A stretch of 13,625 nt of DNA. It comes from Neisseriaceae bacterium (lineage in GTDB: Bacteria; Pseudomonadota; Gammaproteobacteria; Burkholderiales; Neisseriaceae). The first letter of the stretch is position 1. Every line of letters starts with the position of its first letter. Location of the stretch: NCBI GenBank assembly GCA_017446355.1, contig JAFSQZ010000070.1, positions 1-13,625 on the forward strand, given 5' to 3'. Of this stretch, positions 1 through 6,744 are shown in pieces. The position numbers and the translations under genes were made by a program. Below the pieces are notes generated by a model. That model had not been told where the DNA came from and searched no databases. It saw only the letters and a program-made list of their open reading frames with translations.

Positions 1-9
1 TAAGAAATA

Positions 10-36
10 TTCAGGCAGCGTGTTGGGCTGCCTGAA
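10..36 (-). terminator. DUS inverted-repeat hairpin after the DUF2750-like gene
   Basis: TTCAGGCAGC (10-19) and GCTGCCTGAA (27-36) form a perfect 10-bp stem around a 7-nt loop, one base past the stop codon of the upstream minus-strand gene. Read on the minus strand the stem is followed by TATTTCTT, a modest U-rich tail. Paired, opposed DUS copies acting as terminators are well known in Neisseriaceae. Neither copy here is a full 12-mer; both keep the 10-base core. Confidence 0.7.
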
Positions 37-37
37 A

Positions 38-508
38 TCAGTGAATGTTGCGTTGTTGCTGTTGTTCGTTTTGCCAATCTTGCCATTGTTCTAGCCAAAT
101 GGGAAAACGTTCATAGTGTTTGTCTTGATTGAGTTTTAAAATAAGTGTCAAAATGTCGCCTAAAACGTCAATGGGTTCGGCTTCTAAACCGTAAAGTTGT
201 TCATCAAAGGCGATGCCTAATAAATGTTTTTCTTTGTAACATTCAGGCAGCACGTCGTTGATAAAGTCTGCTAAATCTATTTTTTCCAATAAATAATCTT
301 CCCATTCATCGGTCATACAGTTGAGTGCATCGGTTTGGTCGTCCCAAAAACAATTGACCATTATGCTTTCACCTAAATTGTTTTCATACACTTCCGAAGG
401 ACATTCTGCGTAAAAATCATCTTCGTCAGTGAGCGTGAACAGATAGCCTTGTTGGACGATTTTTGCAATAAAATGGTGATAAGTGGGGTCGTTAATATTG
501 GATTGCAT
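38..508 (-). CDS. DUF2750-like hypothetical protein
   Basis: Acidic soluble protein of 156 residues, with no signal peptide or membrane segment. The order of conserved-looking pieces (HHFIAKIV near the start, FTLTDEDD, a W-x-D-Y stretch, an LADFINDVLPE segment, then LYGLEAEPIDV) resembles my memory of DUF2750 proteins; this is recognition by eye, and no function is established for that family. I place the start at the ATG at 506-508, 13 bases after the stop of the upstream gene, which suggests reinitiation, since there is no clear ribosome-binding site. A longer frame starting at TTG (602-604) would overlap the upstream gene by 83 bases and adds 32 residues that do not look like the family. 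One DUS core lies inside (242-251), read in sense as L-P-E. Confidence 0.6.
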   Translation of the reverse strand: MQSNINDPTYHHFIAKIVQQGYLFTLTDEDDFYAECPSEVYENNLGESIMVNCFWDDQTDALNCMTDEWEDYLLEKIDLADFINDVLPECYKEKHLLGIAFDEQLYGLEAEPIDVLGDILTLILKLNQDKHYERFPIWLEQWQDWQNEQQQQRNIH

Positions 509-521
509 GGTTTTTTGCAGT

Positions 522-929
522 TTAACGTGATTTAATGTCGTAATATGTTTCTTCGTTTTGAATGTAACCGTGTTTATGTCGTGCAATTTCAACGGTTGCG
601 TCAAAACCGTTTTTAAAGTCTTCTACTTCGGCTTTTAATTGGGCATTTTTTCGTTCTAAAAGCGCGTTGTCTTTTAATAATATATTGGTTTTTTCTTCTA
701 AATTCTTTTTGCGATGCGAAATGCTGCCAAAATTGTTTTTTGTGTTGTTATGCTCGCTTTGCTGTTGCGATGGGGCGTTTGATGAGTGTTGCGGTTCAGG
801 CAGCTCATCATCAACGTAATGCAATAAACTAAAATCGTATACCCAAATTTGAATCAGTAAGTAACATAGTGTCGTTAATAAAATCCAAAAAATAATGGGT
901 TCTGTTGACGATTTTTTTTTCATAACCAT
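522..929 (-). CDS. Small single-pass membrane protein with coiled coil
   Basis: Predicted 135-residue protein that I do not recognise. A basic MVMKKK start is followed by one hydrophobic segment (about residues 11-30), a polar Gln/Ser/Asn-rich linker (45-70) and a strongly charged heptad-like stretch (about 73-108), probably a coiled coil outside the membrane. The layout resembles small membrane-anchored scaffold or division-type proteins, but nothing specific supports such a role. An AAGG motif lies 9 bases before the first ATG, so that start is favoured; the third codon is also ATG. The gene lies directly upstream of the DUF2750-like gene and may be cotranscribed with it. A DUS core (795-804) encodes L-P-E. 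Confidence 0.6.
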   Translation of the reverse strand: MVMKKKSSTEPIIFWILLTTLCYLLIQIWVYDFSLLHYVDDELPEPQHSSNAPSQQQSEHNNTKNNFGSISHRKKNLEEKTNILLKDNALLERKNAQLKAEVEDFKNGFDATVEIARHKHGYIQNEETYYDIKSR

Positions 930-945
930 AGTATTGACCTTAATT

Positions 946-965
946 TTCAGGCAACCCTGCCTGAA
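946..965 (-). terminator. Short DUS-derived hairpin
   Basis: TTCAGGCA (946-953) and TGCCTGAA (958-965) form an 8-bp stem with a 4-nt loop, just past the stop of the two-TM gene. These are truncated DUS halves. No U-run follows on the minus strand, so termination may be weak. Confidence 0.45.
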
Positions 966-986
966 TTAGATTGAGATTAAACGTTT

Positions 987-1763
987 TTATTTAAACAGCA
1001 CATTATAATACGCATATCCAACAATAAAAATAAACAAAAATAAAATGATAAATAAATGAGCCGTCACTTTTTTGCTTAATTTTATTGTTATCCCAGTTTG
1101 TTCATTAGTTTGAGTTTTGACTTGTTCTATTTGTTTTACGTTACTTAATAATGAATATAATTTTTCTCCTAAATATTCTACTTCAATGAGAAAAAAAGAA
1201 TGGGCGAGTTTTTTATTATTGAGTATGGGATTATCGCCACCAACTAACCAAATATGTCCATTCAAATATAATTCTAACTGATATGTTTTGGGTTCGTTAT
1301 GCTGGTTTAAACCTTCAATAGACAATGTTTTAATTGAATCAACAAAATGTTTTGTTAATTCTGATAAAGAAGAAATTTCTATTTTTTCCGATTTTGTTTC
1401 TGCAGCTATTTTGGGGTCTGGAGATATTTGTTGTGATTTTGCTATTAAATTTTCTAATTGGGAAATATTGGTGATAAAAGCATTATTCACTGCTATACGA
1501 TATATTTTGGGTTCTGATTTACCCTTGTCAATAACTTGAACATCATATTTTGTTATTGTTCTTAAATCGCCATCGTCATCACGTTCAGTTTCTTCATATT
1601 TTGTAATGAAAATACACCCCTCGTTTATTTTAATATATTGATTATATGGTATTTTTGTTAATTTTTTTTTATATAGATAGATGGTAATAAATGGAACAAG
1701 AAAATCCACTAAAATCAAAATAAAAATAATGACAATACCAAATATAGTTACATCTTTTTTCAT
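987..1763 (-). CDS. Hypothetical protein with two terminal membrane segments
   Basis: Protein of 258 residues that I do not recognise. A long hydrophobic segment (residues 6-31) opens the protein and is followed by a basic YKKKLTK patch. A large hydrophilic middle (about 40-230), rich in Lys, Glu and Asn, comes next, then a second hydrophobic segment near the C terminus (about 234-254). The middle is therefore probably one loop or globular domain between two membrane anchors. The gene is visibly AT-rich (a sampled 60-base stretch is about 28% GC, against about 42% in aspS) and contains no DUS core, unlike most other complete genes here, which hints at a non-core or acquired gene. The ribosome-binding site is weak. 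Neighbours give no functional hint. Confidence 0.55.
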   Translation of the reverse strand: MKKDVTIFGIVIIFILILVDFLVPFITIYLYKKKLTKIPYNQYIKINEGCIFITKYEETERDDDGDLRTITKYDVQVIDKGKSEPKIYRIAVNNAFITNISQLENLIAKSQQISPDPKIAAETKSEKIEISSLSELTKHFVDSIKTLSIEGLNQHNEPKTYQLELYLNGHIWLVGGDNPILNNKKLAHSFFLIEVEYLGEKLYSLLSNVKQIEQVKTQTNEQTGITIKLSKKVTAHLFIILFLFIFIVGYAYYNVLFK

Positions 1764-1786
1764 ATTTCAATATGTTATTTTGTTAA

Positions 1787-1830
1787 ATAGCGAAGAATTT
1801 TACGTGTTTAACCACAATATTCTTCGCTAT
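1787..1830 (-). terminator. 12-bp perfect inverted repeat after aspS
   Basis: ATAGCGAAGAAT (1787-1798) and ATTCTTCGCTAT (1819-1830) are perfect complements separated by 20 bases, in the 94-bp gap between the aspS stop and the next gene. On the minus strand the stem is followed by TTTAAC. It is the best candidate for aspS termination, although the loop is long and it is not DUS-derived. It could also lie in the leader of the following gene. Confidence 0.4.
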
Positions 1831-1857
1831 GAATGTGAAATATACGTTTACGCTTAA

Positions 1858-3666
1858 TTAAACTTCTTTATTTTCGTTTGCTTTGGCACGCAAACGTAAG
1901 TTTAATTCGCGTAATTGTTTGTCGTCCACAGCGTTTGGCGCGGTGGTGAGCAAGCATTGGGCGCGTTGGGTTTTGGGGAAGGCGATGACATCACGAATGG
2001 ATTCTGCACCTGCCATTAAGGTTACCAAGCGGTCTAAACCGAAAGCTAAACCGCCATGTGGTGGCGCACCAAATTTTAAGTTGTCTAACAAGAAACCAAA
2101 TTTGTTTTGTTGTTCTTCTGGTGTGATTTTTAAGGCTGCAAACACTTTTTCTTGCACATCAGCGCGGTGAATACGAATAGAGCCTCCACCAATTTCCCAG
2201 CCGTTTAAGACCATATCATAAGCGCGGGCTAGACAGTTTTCAGGTTCACTTTCCATTAAGTCTTCATGACCTGCTTTGGGAGAAGTGAATGGGTGGTGCA
2301 TCGCTGCCCAGCGTGTGTTTTCTTCATCGTATTCAAACATTGGGAAGTCTACAACCCATAATGGTTTCCATTCGTTGATGAAGTAGCCATTTTCTTCGCC
2401 GTGTTCATGTCCGACTTTAACACGTAGTGCGCCCATTGCTTCGTTGACGATTTTTGCTTTGTCGGCACCGAAGAAGATGATGTCGCCATTTTGTGCGCCT
2501 GTTTGTTCAATAATGGCTTTCAGGCAGCTTTCGGATAGGTTTTTGACAATGGGGCTTTGTAAACCACTGTCTTCGCCGTTGGTGATTTTGCTGATGTCAT
2601 TGACTTTGATGTAGGCTAAACCTTTTGCGCCGTAAATGCCGACAAATTTGGTGTATTCATCAATTTCTTTGCGACTGAATGCTGCACCGTTTGGCACGCG
2701 TAAGGCAACGACGCGACCGCCTGCCATATCAGCTGCTGCACGGAAGACTTTTAATTCTTCTGTTTTCATTAACTCGGTTAATTCTGTGAATTTTAAGCTA
2801 ACGCGCATATCGGGTTTGTCTGAACCATAATAGAACATTGCTTCACTAAATGGCATACGTGGGAATGTGCCTAAATCTACATTTAAAACATCTTTGAAGA
2901 TTTGTTTAACCATACCTTCTGTGATGTCCATAATTTCGTTTTCGGTTAAGAATGAAGTTTCCAAGTCAATTTGGGTGAATTCAGGCTGCCTGTCGGCGCG
3001 TAAGTCTTCATCACGGAAACATTTGGTGATTTGGTAGTAACGGTCAAAACCTGCCACCATCAATAGTTGTTTAAACAGTTGTGGTGATTGTGGCAGCGCG
3101 AAAAATTCACCTGGGTGTACACGGCTAGGGACAAGGTAATCACGCGCACCTTCAGGAGTGGAGCGAGTGAGCATTGGGGTTTCTATGTCAATAAAGCCTT
3201 GTTCGTCTAAATAACGGCGCACGCCCATAGCAACTTGGTAGCGTAAACGCAGATTTTTTTGCATCACAGGACGGCGTAAGTCAATGACGCGATGGGTTAG
3301 ACGTACGTTTTCACTAATGCCTTCTTCATCAATAGGGAATGGTGGCGTTGCTGATGTGTTGAGAATTTCAATTTCTTTTGCCAAGATTTCAATTTTGCCT
3401 GAAATCATTTTGTCGTTTTCTGTGCCAGCAGGGCGGTTGCGTACGCGTCCTGTGATGCTTAATACATATTCGCTTCGTGATGAATCCGCTAATGAAAAAG
3501 CTTCTGGTGTGTCAGGGTCAATCACGACTTGTACGATGCCTTCACGGTCGCGTAAGTCAATGAAAATAACACCACCGTGATCGCGACGACGATGTACCCA
3601 ACCTTTGACGGTAACGGTTTGGTCAAGATATTGTTCACTAATTAAGCCACAGTAGTTGGTACGCAT
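1858..3666 (-). CDS. aspS: Aspartyl-tRNA synthetase, probably non-discriminating
   Basis: Full-length bacterial-type class II enzyme of 602 residues that activates aspartate and charges tRNA. The OB-fold anticodon domain occupies about residues 1-105 (GWVHRRRDHGG at 22-32). The catalytic domain has motif 2 around FRDEDLRADRQPEFTQ (217-232) and motif 3 GLDR (543-546). The bacterial GAD insertion lies between them. His30 and Gly81 align, by memory, with the His/Gly pair that makes the Pseudomonas aeruginosa enzyme non-discriminating, so it probably also makes Asp-tRNA(Asn) for GatCAB. The start is supported by GAGG seven bases upstream. An exact Kingella-type DUS (2980-2991) lies inside codons 226-230 of conserved motif 2, and a partial DUS lies at 2519-2528. 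The adjacent DUF502 gene is a familiar Neisseriaceae neighbour. Confidence 0.97.
   Translation of the reverse strand: MRTNYCGLISEQYLDQTVTVKGWVHRRRDHGGVIFIDLRDREGIVQVVIDPDTPEAFSLADSSRSEYVLSITGRVRNRPAGTENDKMISGKIEILAKEIEILNTSATPPFPIDEEGISENVRLTHRVIDLRRPVMQKNLRLRYQVAMGVRRYLDEQGFIDIETPMLTRSTPEGARDYLVPSRVHPGEFFALPQSPQLFKQLLMVAGFDRYYQITKCFRDEDLRADRQPEFTQIDLETSFLTENEIMDITEGMVKQIFKDVLNVDLGTFPRMPFSEAMFYYGSDKPDMRVSLKFTELTELMKTEELKVFRAAADMAGGRVVALRVPNGAAFSRKEIDEYTKFVGIYGAKGLAYIKVNDISKITNGEDSGLQSPIVKNLSESCLKAIIEQTGAQNGDIIFFGADKAKIVNEAMGALRVKVGHEHGEENGYFINEWKPLWVVDFPMFEYDEENTRWAAMHHPFTSPKAGHEDLMESEPENCLARAYDMVLNGWEIGGGSIRIHRADVQEKVFAALKITPEEQQNKFGFLLDNLKFGAPPHGGLAFGLDRLVTLMAGAESIRDVIAFPKTQRAQCLLTTAPNAVDDKQLRELNLRLRAKANENKEV
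2980..2991 (-). other. Exact Kingella-type DUS inside aspS
   Basis: AGGCAGCCTGAA on the minus strand, in frame as R-Q-P-E in the catalytic motif 2 region. These residues are conserved in the family, so the DUS fits the protein sequence rather than distorting it. On the plus strand the same site matches only part of the Simonsiella dialect. Confidence 0.75.
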
Positions 3667-3734
3667 AAGAGTTCCTCTATATATTTAACTATTTATTAAA
3701 CATTTTTATTTAAAACATTTTAAGCAGTTTAAAA

Positions 3735-3770
3735 GCTGCCTGAAAAATTAAACGTTTCAGGCTGCCTGAA
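3735..3770 (-). terminator. DUS hairpin between DUF502 gene and aspS
   Basis: GCTGCCTGAA (3735-3744) is followed by the odd palindrome TTCAGGCTGCCTGAA (3756-3770). GCCTGAAA (3738-3745) pairs perfectly with TTTCAGGC (3755-3762) around a 9-nt loop, and further pairing follows after one T-T mismatch. On the minus strand the hairpin is followed by TTTTAAACT. It is placed to terminate the DUF502 gene before aspS. The palindrome carries the Simonsiella DUS on plus and the Kingella DUS on minus. Confidence 0.6.
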
Positions 3771-3775
3771 TGAAA

Positions 3776-4444
3776 TTATTTGTTTTCAGGCAGCGTGTTG
3801 GGCGTGTCATCAGGAGAAACCATACCCAATGAAATAATGTATTTTAAAGCATCGTCTACACTCATATTGAGTTCACGAATATCGCTGTTTTTTACCATAA
3901 TGTAGTAACCACCTGTTGGGTTGGGCGTGGTGGGGACATAAACAGGTGTGTAGCCTTCATTATCAGGTAAACGTTCATTAATGGTTTGTGGTAGGCTGCC
4001 TGAAATAAAAGCAATCGTCCAAATATTGGGTTGCGGAAAGGGAACCAATACAGGGGTTTTAAAGGAGCGACTGTTGTCGGAAAATAGCGACTCCGATACT
4101 TTTTTCGCTCCCGAGTAAATGGATTTTACAACGGGAATGCGTCCTAATAGACTGTCCCAACCTTCTAAAATTTTTCGTCCCAATACATTGGCAGCTAAAA
4201 TCCCTGTGATAAACAGGATAATCAGTGCCATCAAAAAGTCTAAACCTGGTATGTGTACGCCTAAATAAGTTTCAGGCTGCCATTTTTGTGGCAGAAAACT
4301 CACCAAACGGTCGGTTGTACCAATGATGAAACTGAGAATCCAAATGGTAACAATAATGGGCAGCCACACCAAAACACCTGCAATAAAGTATTTTTTGATG
4401 GTGCGTGTAAAGGCGTTGCCAGTGTTTGTATTAGGTGCATTCAT
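3776..4444 (-). CDS. DUF502 family inner-membrane protein
   Basis: Protein of 222 residues matching the DUF502 family: a basic, polar N terminus, a first membrane segment (about 18-42), a periplasmic-type loop, and a second membrane segment (about 70-90) ending near NVLGRK. The diagnostic RIPVVKSIYSGAKKV segment follows, then a C-terminal soluble domain with LVPFPQPNIWTIAFISG and TPNPTGGYYIMV. The biochemical role of the family is not established. Its position beside aspS and the phospholipase gene is one I recall from Neisseria. A full DUS (3993-4004) is read in antisense and encodes S-G-S-L; another core (3785-3794) encodes the L-P-E near the C terminus. No clear ribosome-binding site is visible before the ATG. 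Confidence 0.9.
   Translation of the reverse strand: MNAPNTNTGNAFTRTIKKYFIAGVLVWLPIIVTIWILSFIIGTTDRLVSFLPQKWQPETYLGVHIPGLDFLMALIILFITGILAANVLGRKILEGWDSLLGRIPVVKSIYSGAKKVSESLFSDNSRSFKTPVLVPFPQPNIWTIAFISGSLPQTINERLPDNEGYTPVYVPTTPNPTGGYYIMVKNSDIRELNMSVDDALKYIISLGMVSPDDTPNTLPENK
3993..4004 (+). other. Exact DUS (AGGCTGCCTGAA) within DUF502 gene
   Basis: Perfect Simonsiella-type DUS on the plus strand, antisense to the gene. The codons read Ser-Gly-Ser-Leu in the segment after IAFI. Confidence 0.85.
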
Positions 4445-4481
4445 ATTTTTATTGTGTTAACCATAGCCCTGAATAATTGTT

Positions 4482-4496
4482 TTCAGGCTGCCTGAA
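4482..4496. other. Palindromic double-dialect DUS after pldA
   Basis: TTCAGGCTGCCTGAA (17-bp palindrome if the flanking T and A are counted), 15 bases past the pldA stop. It gives AGGCTGCCTGAA on plus and AGGCAGCCTGAA on minus. A stem with a minimal loop could form and help end pldA transcription, but with only one unpaired centre base it is not a standard terminator. Confidence 0.75.
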
Positions 4497-4511
4497 ATGT
4501 TTTAAAAAGTT

Positions 4512-5600
4512 TTACCACTCATTCAGTAAAACCCCAATACCTATACCGCCTTGTTTACGGTTATAGTCTAAAAGACTGTCGCCATAACCATAAAATCCTT
4601 GTGCGTAGGCTTTTAGTCTGCCTTTAATAGGGAATGTGTAACCCAGTTGAATGGCACCACGATTTTTAAAAGGGTTGTAGCGCAAAGTGGACATTAGCGT
4701 ATGTTTGTCGTCTATTTTGTAGTGTATACGCACATCGCCATAACCCATATATTTCATAATATCAGGATTATCATCTTCCTCGCCTTTGGCATCTACACGT
4801 GCCCATAAGCGTGGAACAATCGTTAAATTTCCCCATTCCATACCTGCCATCAGATAAACACGATTCCAAGAGCGAGATAATGGACGACTTTGACCATTGG
4901 ATTGATGTACGTATCCAGCACCTAAAACGCGTAACCGTCCATTAAAGGGCAGACGTGCTTTAACAGGTTGCGTAATAAAAAGTTCAGGTGAATAGTCATT
5001 ATTGCGAAATGGTGCAGATTTTTCACCCTGATTATAAATTTGCCAATTAGATTGTTGGGTGTAGCCAAACCAAACATCAGCACGCGTTTTAAATAAATCT
5101 TCTAATATTTTGGTTTTAAACGAAATTTGCATTTTCGTTTCTAAACGTTTTTGTTGTTGCTGAATATCATTATTGGCTTGACCGCGTGAAGGTGAAAAAG
5201 GGTGGTAATTGGGACTACTGCGATACCAAGCAGGCAATAAATACATCGCTTCGTGTTCACGCACCGTTAAAATACCACCTTGATTGCGTTCTAAATCATA
5301 AAGGCGTTGCAATCTTGAAGGCGTTTTGCCCACAGTATCTTCATTGCTGGCAAACACAATTTGCGCTTCTTTATTATTGTTTGTATTGTTTTCAATATTG
5401 GCGCGATAAGTTTCTTCCAAATCTACTGCTTTTGAAGTATTGGAAACTTTTTCAGCAGATTCAGTAGGTGTGTAAAGTTGGTCATAACACGCCAAGCGCA
5501 AAGACGCATCTTCTATGGTGCGACAATGAATAGCGTCATTAGCGTGTGCAAGCGTTATCAGGCTGCCTGAAAAAACGCAAAAAAACAAGGCGTGTTTCAT
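4512..5600 (-). CDS. pldA: Outer-membrane phospholipase A (OMPLA)
   Basis: Predicted 362-residue precursor. The signal peptide ends around LAHA (residue 20). A mature N-terminal extension rich in Asn/Glu carries two cysteines (26 and 38, the latter in LACYD) that could pair. The beta-barrel domain follows from about residue 115. The OMPLA active-site motif is clear: HQSNGQS...SRSWNR gives the triad His232, Ser234 and Asn246, matching His142/Ser144/Asn156 of E. coli. The protein ends in Trp, an aromatic terminal residue suited to BAM recognition. The enzyme hydrolyses phospholipids that appear in the outer leaflet, so it fits the LPS transport genes nearby. A full DUS (5560-5571) lies inside the signal peptide. 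The ribosome-binding site is weak. Confidence 0.95.
   Translation of the reverse strand: MKHALFFCVFSGSLITLAHANDAIHCRTIEDASLRLACYDQLYTPTESAEKVSNTSKAVDLEETYRANIENNTNNNKEAQIVFASNEDTVGKTPSRLQRLYDLERNQGGILTVREHEAMYLLPAWYRSSPNYHPFSPSRGQANNDIQQQQKRLETKMQISFKTKILEDLFKTRADVWFGYTQQSNWQIYNQGEKSAPFRNNDYSPELFITQPVKARLPFNGRLRVLGAGYVHQSNGQSRPLSRSWNRVYLMAGMEWGNLTIVPRLWARVDAKGEEDDNPDIMKYMGYGDVRIHYKIDDKHTLMSTLRYNPFKNRGAIQLGYTFPIKGRLKAYAQGFYGYGDSLLDYNRKQGGIGIGVLLNEW
5560..5571 (+). other. Exact DUS in the pldA signal peptide
   Basis: AGGCTGCCTGAA on plus, antisense to pldA, encoding F-S-G-S-L (residues 10-14) in the hydrophobic core of the signal peptide. Confidence 0.85.
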
Positions 5601-5663
5601 AAAAAGATAATGATTAAAAAAACCGTGTATTTTAACTGATTTTTTTATGATTGTTGTGATTTT

Positions 5664-5677
5664 CTGATTTTTATCAA
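5664..5677 (-). promoter_or_regulatory. FNR-like box upstream of pldA (tentative)
   Basis: On the minus strand TTGATAAAAATCAG matches the FNR consensus TTGAT-N4-ATCAA at 9 of 10 positions. A TAAAAT -10-like hexamer lies at 5629-5634, which would put the box centre near -48, not the usual -41.5. The gap is AT-rich, so chance is a fair alternative. It is listed because an fnr gene lies in the same window. Confidence 0.25.
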
Positions 5678-5692
5678 ACTTTAAATCAAACG

Positions 5693-6175
5693 TTACATAA
5701 TTTTTTCAATACCATCGTTTCCCAATTTTTGCGACAGCTGTTGCGCATTGCCAAAATGACCAATAGGGTAATCAGGGGCAATTTCTGCCAATGGGTGCAT
5801 CACAAAACCACGCTCATGTGCGCGTGGGTGGGGCAAAGTCAGTTCAGGTTGATTATAAATTTCTCCTGAAAAATCAATAATATCTAAATCTAATGTGCGT
5901 GGGGCATTACGAAAACTGCGTTCGCGTCCAAACTGTTGCTCAATGTCTTGCAAAGCGTGTAGAAGTTGGTAAGGAGAAAAAGTGGTGTGAATGATGGCAA
6001 CAGCGTTAATAAAATCAGGTTGTTCAGTGTAACCAACAGGCGCGGTGCGATAAAGTGAAGAAACGGTCATAGATTGGATTTCAGGCAGCGTATTAAGACG
6101 TTTGATGGCGTTTTGAATTTGTTCAATGGGGTTGGCAAGATTGCTACCTAATGCAATAACAGCAATGTGAAACAT
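5693..6175 (-). CDS. folK: 2-amino-4-hydroxy-6-hydroxymethyldihydropteridine pyrophosphokinase
   Basis: HPPK of 160 residues, usual length for the family. It transfers pyrophosphate from ATP to 6-hydroxymethyl-7,8-dihydropterin, the step before dihydropteroate synthase in folate synthesis. Visible landmarks are ALGSNL (8-13), SLYRTAPVGYTEQPDFINAV (40-59), the signature FGRERSFRNAPRTLDLDII (82-100) with metal-binding Asp96 and Asp98, and LPHPRAHERGFVMHPLAEIAP (114-134). The ATG has AGGA seven bases upstream. A consensus-like promoter precedes it (6217-6245). It stands alone, not in a folate operon. A DUS core (6080-6089) encodes L-P-E. Confidence 0.96.
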   Translation of the reverse strand: MFHIAVIALGSNLANPIEQIQNAIKRLNTLPEIQSMTVSSLYRTAPVGYTEQPDFINAVAIIHTTFSPYQLLHALQDIEQQFGRERSFRNAPRTLDLDIIDFSGEIYNQPELTLPHPRAHERGFVMHPLAEIAPDYPIGHFGNAQQLSQKLGNDGIEKIM

Positions 6176-6216
6176 TTGATTTTCCTATGAAGCATTTTTG
6201 GTTGATACTTTGCAAA

Positions 6217-6245
6217 ATTTTATTACGTTATTGTGCGTATGCCAA
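6217..6245 (-). promoter_or_regulatory. Sigma-70 type promoter of folK
   Basis: On the minus strand TTGGCA (6240-6245) and TAAAAT (6217-6222) are separated by exactly 17 bases. Transcription would start near 6210, giving a leader of about 35 bases that includes the AGGA ribosome-binding site. Confidence 0.6.
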
Positions 6246-6301
6246 CGTTGAGTGTAGCAACCTTTTGTCGCCCAATGTTTTTTTAGTCAGAAAAGAATAT
6301 T

Positions 6302-6704
6302 ATGGCTTACCACTATCTCACCAGATTAGAAAAATACCACATACAATGGTTTTTTGACAACAAATACACATTAAGAAAAATTGCCATTGCGCTAGGATGA
6401 AGTGTATCAACCATTAGTCGTAAAATTGATGGCATCAAAGCGAAAAAAGAGATGACGAAGTCATCAAACCGCAGTTTCTGCGAAGCTAAAAAGGGTTGAT
6501 TGAGAATGTTAACTTGTTGATAAAACAGTATTTTTGCTTCTCTAAAATTTTGTCTTACAAAGAGAACGGATTTTAATTCAATCAGTGATGATGAACTAAA
6601 ATCCGTTCAAGTCTGTTTAAGATGAATTTAATAATAGACCAAAAAAGTCATTAGGCTGGCAAACACCAAAAAGTTTTTTTGAACACTTAAAGTGTTGTAC
6701 TTGA
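6302..6704 (+). pseudogene. Degraded IS30-family transposase remnant
   Basis: The plus strand encodes both ends of an IS30-type transposase with the middle missing. At 6302 a frame reads MAYHYLTRLEKYHIQWFFDN and continues TLRKIAIALG, the N-terminal helix-turn-helix region. An in-frame TGA (6398-6400) interrupts it, the frame continues SVSTISRK, and it ends at 6497-6499. At 6621-6704 a second frame reads DEFNNRPKKSLGWQTPKSFF then EHLKCCT and stop, matching the NNRPRK-LG-TP C terminus of the family. A full transposase has over 300 residues, so most of the catalytic DDE core is gone. Positions 6500-6620 are unrecognisable and contain a separate inverted repeat. The remnant fills most of the 569-bp gap between folK and hpf. 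Confidence 0.8.
6564..6608. repeat. 12-bp perfect inverted repeat inside the IS30 remnant
   Basis: GAACGGATTTTA (6564-6575) and TAAAATCCGTTC (6597-6608) are perfect complements around 21 bases. It sits where the transposase middle is lost, so it may be a small insertion, a deletion scar or an internal hairpin. It has no T-run and serves no neighbouring gene obviously. Confidence 0.6.
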
Positions 6705-6744
6705 AACTTTAATCTGCCCTGCCTGAAAGGGGTTTCATTATTTT

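Noticed and set aside
509..604. TTG start giving the DUF2750-like protein 32 more residues
   Set aside because: It would overlap the upstream gene by 83 bases, and the extra residues are the antisense-free shifted reading of that gene's end. The ATG at 508 is simpler.
6131..6146. TGGCAAGATTGCTA as a sigma-54 promoter
   Set aside because: The distance between the GG and GC elements is too short for a -24/-12 promoter, and it lies inside folK.
6205..6225. ACTTTGCAAAATTTT near the folK promoter as an IS5-type end
   Set aside because: It shares about a dozen bases with the MITE ends but has no partner repeat, and it overlaps the folK -10 region.
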